The notes under the pieces: generated by a model
What the model was told of the DNA's origin: nothing
What the model saw: only the letters and a program-made list of their open reading frames with translations
The model's database searches: none
Program-made: the position numbers and the translations under genes
DNA from: JBGSTR01 sp963707135
GTDB taxonomy: Bacteria; Pseudomonadota; Gammaproteobacteria; Chromatiales; Chromatiaceae
Direction of reading: 5' to 3'
Assembly: GCA_963707135.1 (NCBI GenBank)
Contig: CAVPOY010000002.1
Coordinates: forward strand, 1-64,000
DNA length: 64,000 nt
Shown here: positions 37,597 to 47,641 of the stretch, in pieces
Layout of the letters: the number at the start of each line of letters is the position of its first letter
How positions within the stretch are numbered: the first letter of the stretch is position 1

Positions 37597-39846
37597 ATGA
37601 CCGAGACCCCCACTTACAACGCCGAAGGTCTGGAGCGCAGGCCGCTCAAGGACTTCACCGAAAAGGCGTACCTGGACTATTCCATGTACGTCATTCTGGA
37701 CCGGGCGCTGCCCCACGTGGGCGACGGCCTGAAGCCGGTTCAGCGGCGCATCCTCTACGCGATGTCGGAGCTCGGGCTCAGCGCGGCGGCCAAGTTCAAG
37801 AAATCCGCGCGCACCGTCGGCGATGTCCTAGGCAAGTTCCACCCCCACGGGGATTCGGCCTGCTACGAGGCGATGGTGCTGATGGCCCAGAGCTTCAGCT
37901 ACCGCTACCCGCTGATCGACGGTCAGGGCAACTGGGGTTCGCCGGACGACCCCAAGTCGTTCGCGGCCATGCGCTACACCGAGTCGCGGCTGACACCGTA
38001 CGCGGATCTCCTGCTCGGCGAGGTCGGGCAGGGGACGGTGGACTGGCAGCCGAATTTCGACGGCACGCTCGACGAGCCGCGCCTGCTGCCGGCGCGCCTG
38101 CCGAACCTGCTGCTCAACGGCGCCACCGGGATCGCGGTGGGCATGGCCACCGACATCCCGTCGCACAACCTGCGCGAGGTCGCGCGGGCGTGCATCCATC
38201 TGCTGAAACACCCCAACGCCAGCGTCGAGGAACTGGTGGGCCTCGTCCCCGGTCCGGACTTTCCGACCGCCGGCGAGATCGTCACGCCGGCCGAGGACCT
38301 GCTCAAGATCTACCAGACCGGCGGCGGCAGCCTGAAGCAGCGCGCCCGGTTCGAGGTGGAACAGGGCGAGATCGTGATCACGGCGCTGCCGTACCAGGTA
38401 TCGGGCAGCCGGGTCCTGGAGCAGATCGCCCAGCAGTTCAACGCCAAGAAGCTGCCGATGATCGAGGACTTCCGCGACGAGTCCGATCACGAGTTCCCGA
38501 CTCGGCTGGTCATTGTCCCGCGCTCGAACCGGGTCGACGTCGAGCGGCTGATGTCCCATCTGTTCGCGACCACGGACCTGGAGCGCAACTACCGCGTCAA
38601 CATGAACATGATCGGCCTGAACGGCCGGCCGCGGGTCATGAACCTGCGGGAGATCCTGATCGAGTGGTTGAGCTACCGCACCGAGACGGTCCGCCGACGG
38701 CTTCAGCACCGGCTCGACAAGGTGCTGGAGCGGCTGCACCTGTTGGACGGCCTGCTGATCGCCTTCCTGAATATCGACGAGGTGATCCGCATCATCCGCA
38801 CGGAGGACGAGCCCAAGCCGGTCCTGATGGCGCGCTTCTCGCTCACCGACGCCCAGGCCGAGTATGTGCTCAATACCCGCTTGCGGCAGCTGGCAAGACT
38901 CGAGGAGATGCGCATCCGTGCCGAGCAGGCCGAGCTCGCCGAGGAACGCGACGGGCTACAGCGGACCCTCGGCGATGAGAAGCTGTTGAAGCGTCTGATC
39001 CGCGACGAGATCGCGGCGGATGCCGAGAAGCACGGCGATGCGCGCCGCTCGCCGCTGGTGGCGCGGGCGGCCGCCGCGGCGCTCGGCGAGACCGAGGTAG
39101 CGCCGGCCGAGCCCATCACGGTTGTGCTGTCCGAGAAGGGGTGGGTGAGGGCGGCCAAGGGTCACGAGATCGACCCCGCGGGCCTCAGCTACCGCTCGGG
39201 AGACCGATTCCTGGCGGCCGCTCGGCTGCGCAGCAACCAGATCGCGGTCTTCCTCGATTCGACCGGGCGCAGCTATTCGCTTCCGGCGCATACCTTGCCA
39301 TCGGCGCGCAGTCAAGGCGAGCCTCTGACCGGAAGGCTGGACCCCCCGAAGGGCGCGCAATTTGTCGCCGTCGCGGGCGATTCGGGTGATGCCCGCTTCC
39401 TGCTCGCCTCGGACGCGGGCTACGGGTTCATCGTGCGGATCGAGGACCTGTACGCCAAGCCGAAGGCGGGCAAGGCCGTGCTCACTCTGCCGAGGGGCGC
39501 GCGGGTGCTGACACCGATCGCGGTGGGGGATACCAGTGGTGCGCGGCTGGCCGCGGCCACGACGAGCGGGCACCTGCTGCTGTTCCCGGTCTCGGATCTG
39601 CCCGAGATGCCGCGCGGCAAGGGCAACAAGATCGTCGGTATCCCCTCGGCGCGGGCCGCCGCGCGGGAGGAGCTGGTCGCGGCGCTCGCCGTGGTGCCGG
39701 CCGGGCGAAGTCTGGTCATCATCTCCGGCAAGCGAACCTTTACGCTGAAGCCTTCCGACCTCGACCTCTATCAGGGCGAACGGGGTCGGCGCGGTCGCAT
39801 GCTGCCGCGTGGATTTCAGCGCGTGGACGGTCTGGAGGCGGGGTGA
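37597..39846 (+). CDS. parC: DNA topoisomerase IV subunit A
   Basis: ATP-dependent type II topoisomerase subunit that decatenates chromosomes with ParE; 749 aa, full length. N-terminal MTETPTYNAEGLERRPLKDF, then YLDYSMYVILDRALPHVGDG and LKPVQRRILYAMSEL. The active-site Tyr is in FAAMRYTESRLTPY. The quinolone-determining region GKFHPHGDSACYEAMV keeps the wild-type Ser and Glu, so no classic resistance change is visible. The C-terminal beta-pinwheel is weaker but present (GRSYSLPAHTLPSARSQGEP). No parE is adjacent. Confidence 0.96.
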   Translation: MTETPTYNAEGLERRPLKDFTEKAYLDYSMYVILDRALPHVGDGLKPVQRRILYAMSELGLSAAAKFKKSARTVGDVLGKFHPHGDSACYEAMVLMAQSFSYRYPLIDGQGNWGSPDDPKSFAAMRYTESRLTPYADLLLGEVGQGTVDWQPNFDGTLDEPRLLPARLPNLLLNGATGIAVGMATDIPSHNLREVARACIHLLKHPNASVEELVGLVPGPDFPTAGEIVTPAEDLLKIYQTGGGSLKQRARFEVEQGEIVITALPYQVSGSRVLEQIAQQFNAKKLPMIEDFRDESDHEFPTRLVIVPRSNRVDVERLMSHLFATTDLERNYRVNMNMIGLNGRPRVMNLREILIEWLSYRTETVRRRLQHRLDKVLERLHLLDGLLIAFLNIDEVIRIIRTEDEPKPVLMARFSLTDAQAEYVLNTRLRQLARLEEMRIRAEQAELAEERDGLQRTLGDEKLLKRLIRDEIAADAEKHGDARRSPLVARAAAAALGETEVAPAEPITVVLSEKGWVRAAKGHEIDPAGLSYRSGDRFLAAARLRSNQIAVFLDSTGRSYSLPAHTLPSARSQGEPLTGRLDPPKGAQFVAVAGDSGDARFLLASDAGYGFIVRIEDLYAKPKAGKAVLTLPRGARVLTPIAVGDTSGARLAAATTSGHLLLFPVSDLPEMPRGKGNKIVGIPSARAAAREELVAALAVVPAGRSLVIISGKRTFTLKPSDLDLYQGERGRRGRMLPRGFQRVDGLEAG

Positions 39847-39866
39847 GGCCGCCCGAGGGCGGCCTC
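39845..39866 (+). terminator. Hairpin terminator after parC
   Basis: GAGGCCGCC, loop CGAG, GGCGGCCTC is a perfect 9-bp stem that starts within the parC stop codon. No T-run follows. It lies between convergent parC and the DsrC-like gene and may serve both. Confidence 0.6.
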
Positions 39867-39904
39867 TCAATCGGCGCGGGCTGGCGCGTAACGACTGGGT
39901 GCCG

Positions 39905-40249
39905 TTAGGCCATGTAGCTCAGGGCCTCTTCGCCCGGGTTCGGCAGCCCCGCGACACGCCAGGCCTGGCGGCAGGAGCCGAACAGCCGCTGCACCGCTTT
40001 CCGGTCCATGCCATGGGTGCGGCAGATCTGGGACATCGGGGGAAGGGACCCGTAGGTCATGCGGTGCTCGCGCAGGTAGTAGATGATCGCCCAATGCTCC
40101 GGTCCCAGCGGGCCTATGTCATCCTCTTTGGCGATCGCGCGGGCCATGCCCTGATTCCAGAGATCGGGATCTATCACGAATCCGTCCTCGTCGACGGGCA
40201 GCGGACGAGTGCCTTTGGCTTCTTGCGGGTGAGCGACTGTCTGACTCAT
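39905..40249 (-). CDS. DsrC/TusE family protein without the two C-terminal cysteines (RspA-like)
   Basis: A 114-aa DsrC-fold protein. The body is typical: DEDGFVIDPDLWNQGMARAI, GPLGPEHWAIIYYLREH and RTHGMDRKAVQRLFGS. DsrC ends with a conserved Cys before RxAGLPKPTG and a penultimate Cys. Here the tail reads CRQAWRVAGLPNPGEEALSY and ends MA: the first position is Trp and the penultimate Cys is missing, though one Cys sits three residues upstream of the Trp. Paralogues lacking both cysteines are called RspA and are proposed to be regulatory, so sulfur-relay activity is unlikely. Confidence 0.82.
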   Translation of the reverse strand: MSQTVAHPQEAKGTRPLPVDEDGFVIDPDLWNQGMARAIAKEDDIGPLGPEHWAIIYYLREHRMTYGSLPPMSQICRTHGMDRKAVQRLFGSCRQAWRVAGLPNPGEEALSYMA

Positions 40250-40277
40250 GGGTCCAAATACTCCTTCGGCTATTCAG

Positions 40278-40300
40278 GTATAAATAATATTCTTTTATAC
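40278..40300. promoter_or_regulatory. AT-rich palindrome in the promoter of the DsrC-like gene
   Basis: GTATAAA, 9-base spacer, TTTATAC is a perfect 7-bp dyad ending 29 bases upstream of the DsrC-like start. The surrounding 75 bases are strikingly AT-rich for this genome and include TATAAA and TATTAT-like boxes. It could be an operator overlapping the core promoter. Confidence 0.4.
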
Positions 40301-40476
40301 GCGCATAAAATCGCACGTTACCTTGAACTATAAACGGAAATTCGCTCGCGTCAACCCGATAGGTGCCCGTCCGCACCGCTGGCGCGGGCTTCGACCGCCC
40401 CTAGGCTTGAACAGGTGTCGGCCCAGCCGAGCCGAAGCCGGCCGACGTCATGCCCGCGCCTGCGCGCCGAGCCCGG

Positions 40477-40908
40477 TCAGAGCCGGATTTGATGGTGCTC
40501 CAGCGGGTAGCCACGATCCTTGTAGAAGCGGAACCGCTCTCGGCCAGCGGCCCGAACGGCCGCGTCGTGGTCGATGGGTTCGCAGACACGCTCGAAACGG
40601 CTGAAGAACCCCGGCACCTCGTTCGCGAGATTGATCAGGACCTGGTCCTCGGACTCCGGGCTACCGTCCCCGCCGATCAGGACCGGCGTCAGCGCATGGT
40701 CGGTCCGCCCGACGATCCCGTGAGGCAGGAAGCTGTCCTCCCGGAAGGTCCAGAGCAGCCGGTCCAGATGTCGGGCGAGCTCGGCGTCCGGGCAATGGAT
40801 CAGGACCCTCATATCCGAGGTACGGATTCGCTCGACCAACCGGCAGGCGAGCAGGAATCGGTCTCCGCCGCTGGCGGGATCGAGGCTGTAGAAGTCGATT
40901 CGGGTCAT
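40477..40908 (-). CDS. holC: DNA polymerase III subunit chi
   Basis: A 143-aa clamp-loader-associated subunit that links the replisome to SSB. It begins MTRIDFYSLDPASGGDRFLL, then CRLVERIRTSDMRVLIHCPD, HLDRLLWTFREDSFLPHG, VLIGGDGSPESEDQVLINLA and the C-terminal FSRFERVCEPIDHD and ERFRFYKDRGYPLEHHQI. Length and signatures match HolC. Not obviously in an operon. Confidence 0.92.
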   Translation of the reverse strand: MTRIDFYSLDPASGGDRFLLACRLVERIRTSDMRVLIHCPDAELARHLDRLLWTFREDSFLPHGIVGRTDHALTPVLIGGDGSPESEDQVLINLANEVPGFFSRFERVCEPIDHDAAVRAAGRERFRFYKDRGYPLEHHQIRL

Positions 40909-41113
40909 GCGCGTGGTGGTTCCAGGGTCACGGCCACGGTGGTCCGGTATAGATCGCCCTTCAGAACAGAGAGACGCGGTCCGGCGACGCGCTCGTTCCG
41001 CGGGGGCAGGCGGATCGACCCGACCCGGCCGGCGCTCGGTTACCCTGGCGATTCTCCAGCGGACCGATTAAGTTGCAACCTTTTTCCGGCACGGATCTGC
41101 CATCGGACACCGA

Positions 41114-42408
41114 ATGTTGCACGACGCCATCACCGAATGCCACGAATGCGGACTGCTGCAGCGCAACCCCGAAATACCGGCGGGGGGCGTCGCCCAATGC
41201 GTCCGGTGCCGCTGCGTTCTGCACCGGGATCGGCCGGACAGCCTGAACCGGACGATGGCATTGACGCTCGCGGGAATCGTGCTGTTCATAGTCGCGAACA
41301 GCTTCCCGTTCCTCTCCTTCCAGATGCAGGGCCAGGGCACGGAGACGACGCTGATTACCGGTGTCCAGGATCTCTACGCGCAGGGAAAATGGGAGATCGC
41401 GGTGGTGGTGTTTTTTACCAGCATCCTGGCCCCCGGATCGCAGCTCGCCCTGCTGCTGGTCGTGCTGATATCGCTCCGGCTGAACCGGATGCCACGGTGG
41501 CTTCCCACCCTGTTTCGGCTGGTCCAGACTCTGACGCCTTGGGGGATGATGGACGTCTTCCTGCTCGGAATCCTGGTGTCGGTGGTCAAGCTCGCGGACA
41601 TGGCCACGATCATCCCGGGGACATCGCTGTTCGCGTTTGTGGTGCTGATCTTCGTACTCGCGGCGGCTCAGGCGGCGATGGATCCGGATCTGGTTTGGTC
41701 GCGGGTCCCGGTGGCGACCGACGTGAACCGTCCGCTGATGCCCGGAGAAGATCACATCGGTTGCGACGTCTGCGAGCTCGTGGTGCCGCGCCGGGCGGCC
41801 CTGCACTTCGCGGGGAATCTGCGCTGTCCGCGCTGCACCGATGTGCTGCACCATCGAAAACCCTACAGCATCCAGCGCACCTGGGCCCTGGTGATTGCGG
41901 CCTGCGTCTTCTACGTGCCGGCCAACCTGATGCCGATCATGACCGTCACCTCGCTCGGCCGGACCCAGTCGGATACCATAATGAGCGGGGTCGCGTTCCT
42001 GTTGACTCACGGCATGTGGCCGCTCGCCCTGATCGTGTTCGTCGCCAGCGTGTTCGTTCCGCTGCTGAAGCTCCTGATCCTGATTTTCCTGTTGATATCG
42101 GTGCAGCTGCGATCCGCTGGCGCCCGCTCGATCGGACGCGGCTGTATCGCATCACCGAGACGATCGGCCGTTGGTCGATGGTCGATGTCTACGTGGTCAC
42201 CATTCTCGTGGCGCTGGTGCGGCTCGGGAATCTGGCCAGCATTGAGGCCGAGGCGGGGGCGATTTTTTTCTGCGCGGTCGTGGTCCTCACCATGTTCGCG
42301 GCCATGTCTTTCGACCCCAGGCTGATCTGGGACGTCTTGGAGCAGGACCATGCCGGAGACCAGCAACAGCAGCACGCCCCCGGGCCAGCCGCGGAAGGGA
42401 CCGCCTGA
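41114..42408 (+). CDS. pqiA: PqiA, paraquat-inducible membrane protein (one frameshift)
   Basis: Inner-membrane protein of about 431 aa that works with MCE protein PqiB in envelope lipid transport. Two repeated halves, each with a rubredoxin-like zinc ribbon (ECHECGLLQ with CVRCRCVLH; GCDVCELVV with CPRCTDVLH) followed by four hydrophobic segments. TPWGMMDVFLLGILVSVVKL and WSMVDVYVVTILVALVRLGN are the matching motifs. The frame changes near 42113, where one base is missing before RWRPLDRTRLYRITETIG. Its end overlaps pqiB by 59 bases. Confidence 0.9.
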
Positions 42409-44072
42409 TCCAGGGCCGGCCGATCGCATGCCGGCCGGTGCGATGCCTCAGGCGGTCGCCGCCCGCCGGAGCCGGATCTCCGTGGTCTGGCTGATTCCGC
42501 TGGTCGCGCTGGCAATCGGGGGTTGGCTGGCCTACAAGACGATGTCCGAGCAGGGTCCCACGATCGTCATCGAGTTCGCCACGGCCTCGGGCCTCCAGGC
42601 GGGAAAGACTAAGGTGAAGTTCAAGGACGTCGACATCGGTCAGGTAACCAGCATCGATGTCAGCGGGGATCTCAAGAGCGTGATGGTCACCGCCCAGCTC
42701 ACGGTAGGGGCATCCCAGTACCTGACGGAGGGAACCCGCTTCTGGGTGGAACGCCCCCGGGTGACGGCGAGCCGTGTATCCGGGCTCGAGACCCTGCTTT
42801 CGGGGGCGTACATCGCTATTGATCCGGTGGCCGGAGGGCCAGCCGCAGCGGCGCTTCCAGGGTCTCGAGGTGCCGCCACTGATTACGACCTCCGAGGCCG
42901 GGAGCCGGATAGAGCTGCGTTCCGGAACCCTCGGGTCGCTCAATATAGGCTCTCCCGTCTACTACCGTCAGATCCAGGTCGGGCAGGTCATCGGATACAC
43001 GCTGGAGGAGGACGGCCAGGCGGTCAGCATCGAGCTCTTCGTCTCCTCGCCGCACGACCGGTTGGTCTACACCGGCACCCGTTTTTGGAACGCCAGCGGC
43101 GTGGATTTCACCATTTCGGCCAGCGGGCTCAGCGTGGACACCCAGTCGCTGCTCTCGGTACTGATCGGCGGCGTCGCCTTCGACACCCTGGACACCATCG
43201 ACGGGGAACGCAAACGTGCCAAGAAGGATGACGTGTTCTGGCTGTACCCGAGAAAGGATGAGGCCCACGAGAAGACCTATGCTCACAAGGAACGGTATCT
43301 TATGTTCTTCAGGGGCTCGGTGAAGGGTCTCAGCGCCGGGGCCCCGGTGCTGCTGCACGGGATCACCATCGGCAAGGTCCTGGACGTCCAGCTGACCTTC
43401 AACGCCGACGACTTCGAGTTCGAGGTCCCGGTGCTTCTCGAGATCGAGCCCGACCGTATCGGGGTGACTGGCGACAGCAGCGGACTGACTCGCGAGGACG
43501 TGCTCGAACGACTCGTGGAGGCGGGGCTCCGCGGCCAGCTCAAGTCCGGCAGTCTGGTGACCGGGCAGCTTTACGTCGATCTCGATTTCCATAAGACTGC
43601 CCCGCGGGCATCCCTGTCCAGGCACGGGGACTATAGGGTCGTCCCGACCGTGGCGGCGCCGCTCGACGCGCTGACGACCAAGGTCAACGACATCCTGGAC
43701 AAGGTGGGCCAGATTCCGATAGAACGGATTGGGCAGGACGCGAGCGAAGCGGTCGCCGGCGCCAGGGAGTTGATGGGCTCCGCCGAGCTCAAGCGCATGG
43801 TCACGGAGGCCGAGGACACGCTGGCGCAGGTTCGGGGGCTGGCCGAGCAGCTGAACGTCAGCATCGCGCCCGAGCTGTCCACGACATTGAAGCAAACCAC
43901 CTCCACGCTCAAGAGCGCGGAATCCGTGATAGCGGAAAACTCGCCTATGTATATTGAGTTGCGGCGCATGTTTAGCGAGCTTTCGTCGGCCGCGCGATCG
44001 GTCAGGGTGATGGCCGAGTATCTTGAGCGACACCCGGAGGCCCTGCTAAAGGGCAAGGGGGGTGGCCGATGA
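42350..44072 (+). CDS. pqiB: PqiB, triple MCE-domain lipid transport protein (one frameshift)
   Basis: Membrane-anchored periplasmic protein of about 573 aa forming an MCE-ring tunnel between inner and outer membranes. N-terminal anchor ISVVWLIPLVALAIGGWLAY, then three MCE domains: FATASGLQAGKTKVKFKDVD, IELRSGTLGSLNIGSPVYYR and FFRGSVKGLSAGAPVLLHGI. The C-terminal helical region with coiled-coil character begins near LDALTTKVNDILDKVGQIPI. The frame changes near 42838 (one base to remove before GQPQRRFQGLEVPPL). pqiC starts within its stop codon. Confidence 0.9.
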
Positions 44073-44701
44073 GCCTGATGTGCCCGCGGCGGATAGCCGC
44101 CCTGATATTGATCGCGCTGCTTGTCGGTTGCGCCACCACGCCGCCCTCAAGCTTCTACACTCTTACGGCCCTGCCCGGCGCGCAGACGAGGGGAGGGCTC
44201 AGCGGCGGTGACATCGGCGTCGGCCTCGGACCGGTGACCTTCCCGACGTTCCTGGACCGGCCCCAGGTCGTCACGCGCGACGCGGGCAACCAGATCGCGG
44301 TCGACGAGTATCACCGCTGGGGCGGCACCCTGCAGGACGATTTCCTCCGGGTCTGGAGCGAAAACCTGGCCTTTCTTCTCGATACCAGCCGGATCGTGGT
44401 CTTCCCGAGCGAGGTGCGTTACCCGTTGGATTTCCGGGTTAGCGCCGATGTGCTGACCTTCGAGGCCGGCGCCGACGAGGCCGTGCTTAAGGTGCGCTGG
44501 GCGGTGCTGGACCCCTATCTGGAGCAGGCGCTCGCGGTCCAAGAGAATGCCTACCGGCAGCGGCTACGGGAGCCCGGCGACGAGGCCGCCATGATTGCCG
44601 CGATGAGCGCCGCGCTCGGCGATTTCAGCCGCGACGTCGCGGCCGTCATCCGCTCTCTGCCCAAACCGGTGCAGACACCCAAGACATCCCCGTTGTATTG
44701 A
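44069..44701 (+). CDS. pqiC: PqiC, outer-membrane lipoprotein of the Pqi system
   Basis: A 210-aa lipoprotein (lipobox LIALLVGC) of the PqiC/YmbA family that docks the PqiB tunnel to the outer membrane. Signatures are PPSSFYTLTALPG, VGLGPVTFPTFLDRPQVVTR, VDEYHRWGGTLQDDFLRVWS and VVFPSEVRYPLDFRVSADVL. ATGA overlap with pqiB shows translational coupling. It completes pqiABC as one operon. Confidence 0.92.
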   Translation: MSLMCPRRIAALILIALLVGCATTPPSSFYTLTALPGAQTRGGLSGGDIGVGLGPVTFPTFLDRPQVVTRDAGNQIAVDEYHRWGGTLQDDFLRVWSENLAFLLDTSRIVVFPSEVRYPLDFRVSADVLTFEAGADEAVLKVRWAVLDPYLEQALAVQENAYRQRLREPGDEAAMIAAMSAALGDFSRDVAAVIRSLPKPVQTPKTSPLY

Positions 44702-44925
44702 GGCATTGCCCCCGCGGGAGCGCTCTCCTGGCGCCCCATATCGGTGCGTTCGGCCCGGAATGGTGCGCCCGACGCTGCCCATCGCGTGGCCGTGCGCAAC
44801 ACCAGGGCGCCTTTGGCACGAAGTTACAAGCTCTTACCCCTCCTGCCTGAAGATGCCGTCGCGGCATGGATTCTGCTGACTGCTGCGGTCATTTGGGCGT
44901 TCACTCGGTTCGAGGCGGCATTTCT

Positions 44926-46131
44926 ATGGAAACTCTCCAGGCAGGCACAGACGTACTCTTCATCCTGATCGGCGCCGTAATGGTGCTGGCCATGCACGCG
45001 GGGTTTGCGTTCCTGGAGGTCGGCACGGTGCGCGCCAAGAACCAGGTGAACGCGCTGGCGAAGATCATGAGCGACTTTGCCGTCTCCACGATCGCCTATT
45101 TCTTCGTCGGCTACAGCGTGGCCTATGGCGTGGACTTTTTCTCGGGCGCCGCGGCCCTTCAGGAGCGCAACGGCTACGATCTCGTCAAGTTCTTCTTCCT
45201 GTTGACCTTCGCCGCCGCTATCCCGGCCATCATCTCCGGCGGTATCGCCGAGCGCGCCCGCTTCTACCCCCAGCTCCTCGCGTCGATGTTCATCGTGGCG
45301 CTGCTCTACCCGTTGTTCGAGGGCATGACCTGGAATGGCAACCTTGGAATGCAGGCCTACATCGAGGGGGCCTTCGGCGCCCCGTTCCACGACTTCGCGG
45401 GCTCGGTCGTCGTCCACGCCGTAGGCGGCTGGATCGCGCTGGCGGCCGTGCTGCTGCTCGGCCCCCGTCATGGCCGCTACCGCGCGGACGGCGGCATGAC
45501 GGGCCACCCGCCATCCTCGATCCCGTTCCTGTCGCTGGGCGCCTGGACGCTGACCGTAGGCTGGTTCGGGTTCAACGTCATGTCGGCGCAGACCGTCGAG
45601 GCCGTCAGCGGGCTGGTGGCCGTCAACTCCCTGATGGCCATGGTCGGCGGCATTCTGGCCGCGCTTATCGCGGGCAAGAACGACCCGGGTTTCCTTCACA
45701 ATGGCCCGCTCGCCGGCCTGGTCGCCGTCTGCGCCGGCTCGGACATCATGCACCCGCTCGGGGCGCTGGCGACGGGCGCTGTGGCGGGCGCGCTGTTCGT
45801 CGTCACCTTCACGCTGACCCAGAACAGGTGGCGCATCGACGACGTGCTGGGCGTCTGGCCGCTGCACGGCCTGTGCGGGGTCTGGGGCGGGATCGCCGCG
45901 GGGATCTTCGGGCTCCAGGCACTGGGCGGGGTAGGCGGCGTGACCCTCGGTGCCCAGTTGACCGGGACACTGATCGGCGTCGCCGTGGCCTTCGGCGGCG
46001 GGTTCCTGATCTACGGTCTGGTCAAGGCCCTGATGGGCCTGCGCCTGAGCGAGGAGGACGAGTACCTGGGCGCCGATCTCAGCATCCATAAAATCACGGC
46101 CCAGCCGGACTACAATCGCGGAGAGGTCTGA
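44926..46131 (+). CDS. amtB: Ammonium transporter
   Basis: A 401-aa Amt/Rh-family ammonia channel with about 11 membrane segments. Family signatures: GFAFLEVGTVRAKNQVNALA, DFAGSVVVHAVGGWIALAA (first twin His), AGSDIMHPLGALATG and WPLHGLCGVWGGIAAGIFG (second twin His). It has no cleavable signal. The ATG at 44926 starts METLQAGTDVLFILIGAVMV. No glnK/glnB lies next to it, although Amt genes are often paired with one. Confidence 0.94.
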   Translation: METLQAGTDVLFILIGAVMVLAMHAGFAFLEVGTVRAKNQVNALAKIMSDFAVSTIAYFFVGYSVAYGVDFFSGAAALQERNGYDLVKFFFLLTFAAAIPAIISGGIAERARFYPQLLASMFIVALLYPLFEGMTWNGNLGMQAYIEGAFGAPFHDFAGSVVVHAVGGWIALAAVLLLGPRHGRYRADGGMTGHPPSSIPFLSLGAWTLTVGWFGFNVMSAQTVEAVSGLVAVNSLMAMVGGILAALIAGKNDPGFLHNGPLAGLVAVCAGSDIMHPLGALATGAVAGALFVVTFTLTQNRWRIDDVLGVWPLHGLCGVWGGIAAGIFGLQALGGVGGVTLGAQLTGTLIGVAVAFGGGFLIYGLVKALMGLRLSEEDEYLGADLSIHKITAQPDYNRGEV

Positions 46132-46342
46132 TCGTTCGCGGAAGAGGGGGCGGAGCTCTCTCCCGTCATCGATTCAGTCTCCGGCGACGTCCGGAGGTTT
46201 TGGTCACCAAGAGACCTTGAAAACTGTATCCTGTCTGCAGGGACGGGCGAATGGACCCGCGTCCCGACCTGGTTCCCTGCCGCTCACGGCCGGGAGGTGC
46301 CGCTCATAGCCAAACAAGGCCGTGCGCCTGAACGTGCCATTC

Positions 46343-47641
46343 ATGCACACCCATTCCAAACCACCGTCTGTCACACCCTGGGATAGTGGCGTTCCGGAGG
46401 GGGATCCGCCGGCTACCAAGCCGGCCGTCCGTCAAGGGCAGATCGAGCAAGGGCTCTCTCGGCGCATCATTTCCGCGGGCCGCCCCGCTATTCGTTTCAT
46501 CCGTGAGCATATGGAAATGCTCGCATCCATCAATGCGCGAACCGTGGTCGTCAAGGGTATCGAGCGGCACTCGCTACAGTCGCTCTGCTTCTATTATTTC
46601 GGGACCGGGAACAATCTCGACTACCTACTCGACCGGATTTTCTTGGACCGCAAACTTGATGTTCTAGCCGATGGGTTACGCGCGTGGTCAGCGCCGTCCG
46701 CTCTAGAACGGATCCCGCCGGAGGCGGACCTGGCTGTCGCCGATTTGCCCTGGCCCTACTATTTGCGCATTCGCGGCGATCGCTTCGTCGAGATCCCGGC
46801 TTGGGTCGAACAGCAAGTGGTCCTCGGCGGAACCTGGGCCTCGGTGCTGAGCGGATTTCGCCGCAGGACCCGGGCGAACGATCTGCGGATGATCCGCACG
46901 CGAGGCCTTACGGCGCGCTTCACCTCGAGTGAGGACGACGCGAGGCATTTTTATGAACACATGTACCTGCCTTATATCGAGCAGCGCTTCGGCGATCTGG
47001 CCTTTTCAGAGCCCCTGGACAAGGTCGTCAGGTATGCGACAACCGCCGGGCGTTTGCTTCAGATTATCCGGGAATCCAGAGTGGTCGCCGCGGCTGTTCT
47101 CGTCGACGCGGGCCGCACACTGCGCTGTCTATGGGTTGGCGTTAAGCGCTCACTCTCAGTCAAGGATGTGGAGGGGGCCGTCGGCGCCCTCTACTACTAT
47201 CCCATACGCTATGGATACGAACAGGGATTCGATGAAATATATTTTGGCTATTCTCGGCCCGTTCTTAATGACGGTGCCTATCGGTCCAAACGAAAATGGG
47301 GTGCGACCGTCTCCGACGCCGAACGCCATCATCGATTCCTGCTGTTGCCACGGCGACTCTCGCCGGGAGTGATCGGAACGCTGGCTGGCACTGCTTGGCT
47401 GGTCAGCAAGAACGGACACCTGGTCGGCAAACTGCTCGTTGACGGCGGTCCGATCGAACAGGCCGCGCTCGAGACGCTGGTTGCCAACAATTCGGCGGCC
47501 GGTATCGAGCGGCTGCATGTGCTGGCAACCGGCGGCTTTACATCGGAGGCTGCCGATTGGGCCAGCGATGAAGGTCGCGCGCTAACGCTGACCGACCTAA
47601 CGACGGTGACCGATCCGATCGCCACTTACTGCGGCGGCTGA
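46343..47641 (+). CDS. GNAT-fold (BioF2/FemAB-like) acyltransferase-type protein
   Basis: About 432 aa from the ATG at 46343; an in-frame GTG at 46322 would add 7 residues. The central region resembles Acetyltransf_6/BioF2-like acyl-CoA N-acyltransferase folds: GFRRRTRANDLRMIRTRGL, HFYEHMYLPYIEQRFGDLAF, LLQIIRESRVVAAAVLVDAG and YYYPIRYGYEQGFDEIYFGY. No membrane segment is evident. Base composition is less GC-rich than the surrounding genes. Such proteins transfer amino-acyl or acyl groups in envelope or capsule synthesis, but no substrate can be named. Confidence 0.6.
   Translation: MHTHSKPPSVTPWDSGVPEGDPPATKPAVRQGQIEQGLSRRIISAGRPAIRFIREHMEMLASINARTVVVKGIERHSLQSLCFYYFGTGNNLDYLLDRIFLDRKLDVLADGLRAWSAPSALERIPPEADLAVADLPWPYYLRIRGDRFVEIPAWVEQQVVLGGTWASVLSGFRRRTRANDLRMIRTRGLTARFTSSEDDARHFYEHMYLPYIEQRFGDLAFSEPLDKVVRYATTAGRLLQIIRESRVVAAAVLVDAGRTLRCLWVGVKRSLSVKDVEGAVGALYYYPIRYGYEQGFDEIYFGYSRPVLNDGAYRSKRKWGATVSDAERHHRFLLLPRRLSPGVIGTLAGTAWLVSKNGHLVGKLLVDGGPIEQAALETLVANNSAAGIERLHVLATGGFTSEAADWASDEGRALTLTDLTTVTDPIATYCGG

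Noticed and set aside
37371..37613. 80-aa minus-strand frame between the VOC gene and parC
   Set aside because: No ribosome site, no recognisable motif, and it overlaps the parC start and leader. Treated as non-coding.
40450..42408. 652-aa plus-strand open frame spanning holC and pqiA
   Set aside because: Only its last 100 or so codons are real: they encode the C-terminal part of frameshifted PqiA. The rest is antisense to holC or out of frame with pqiA.
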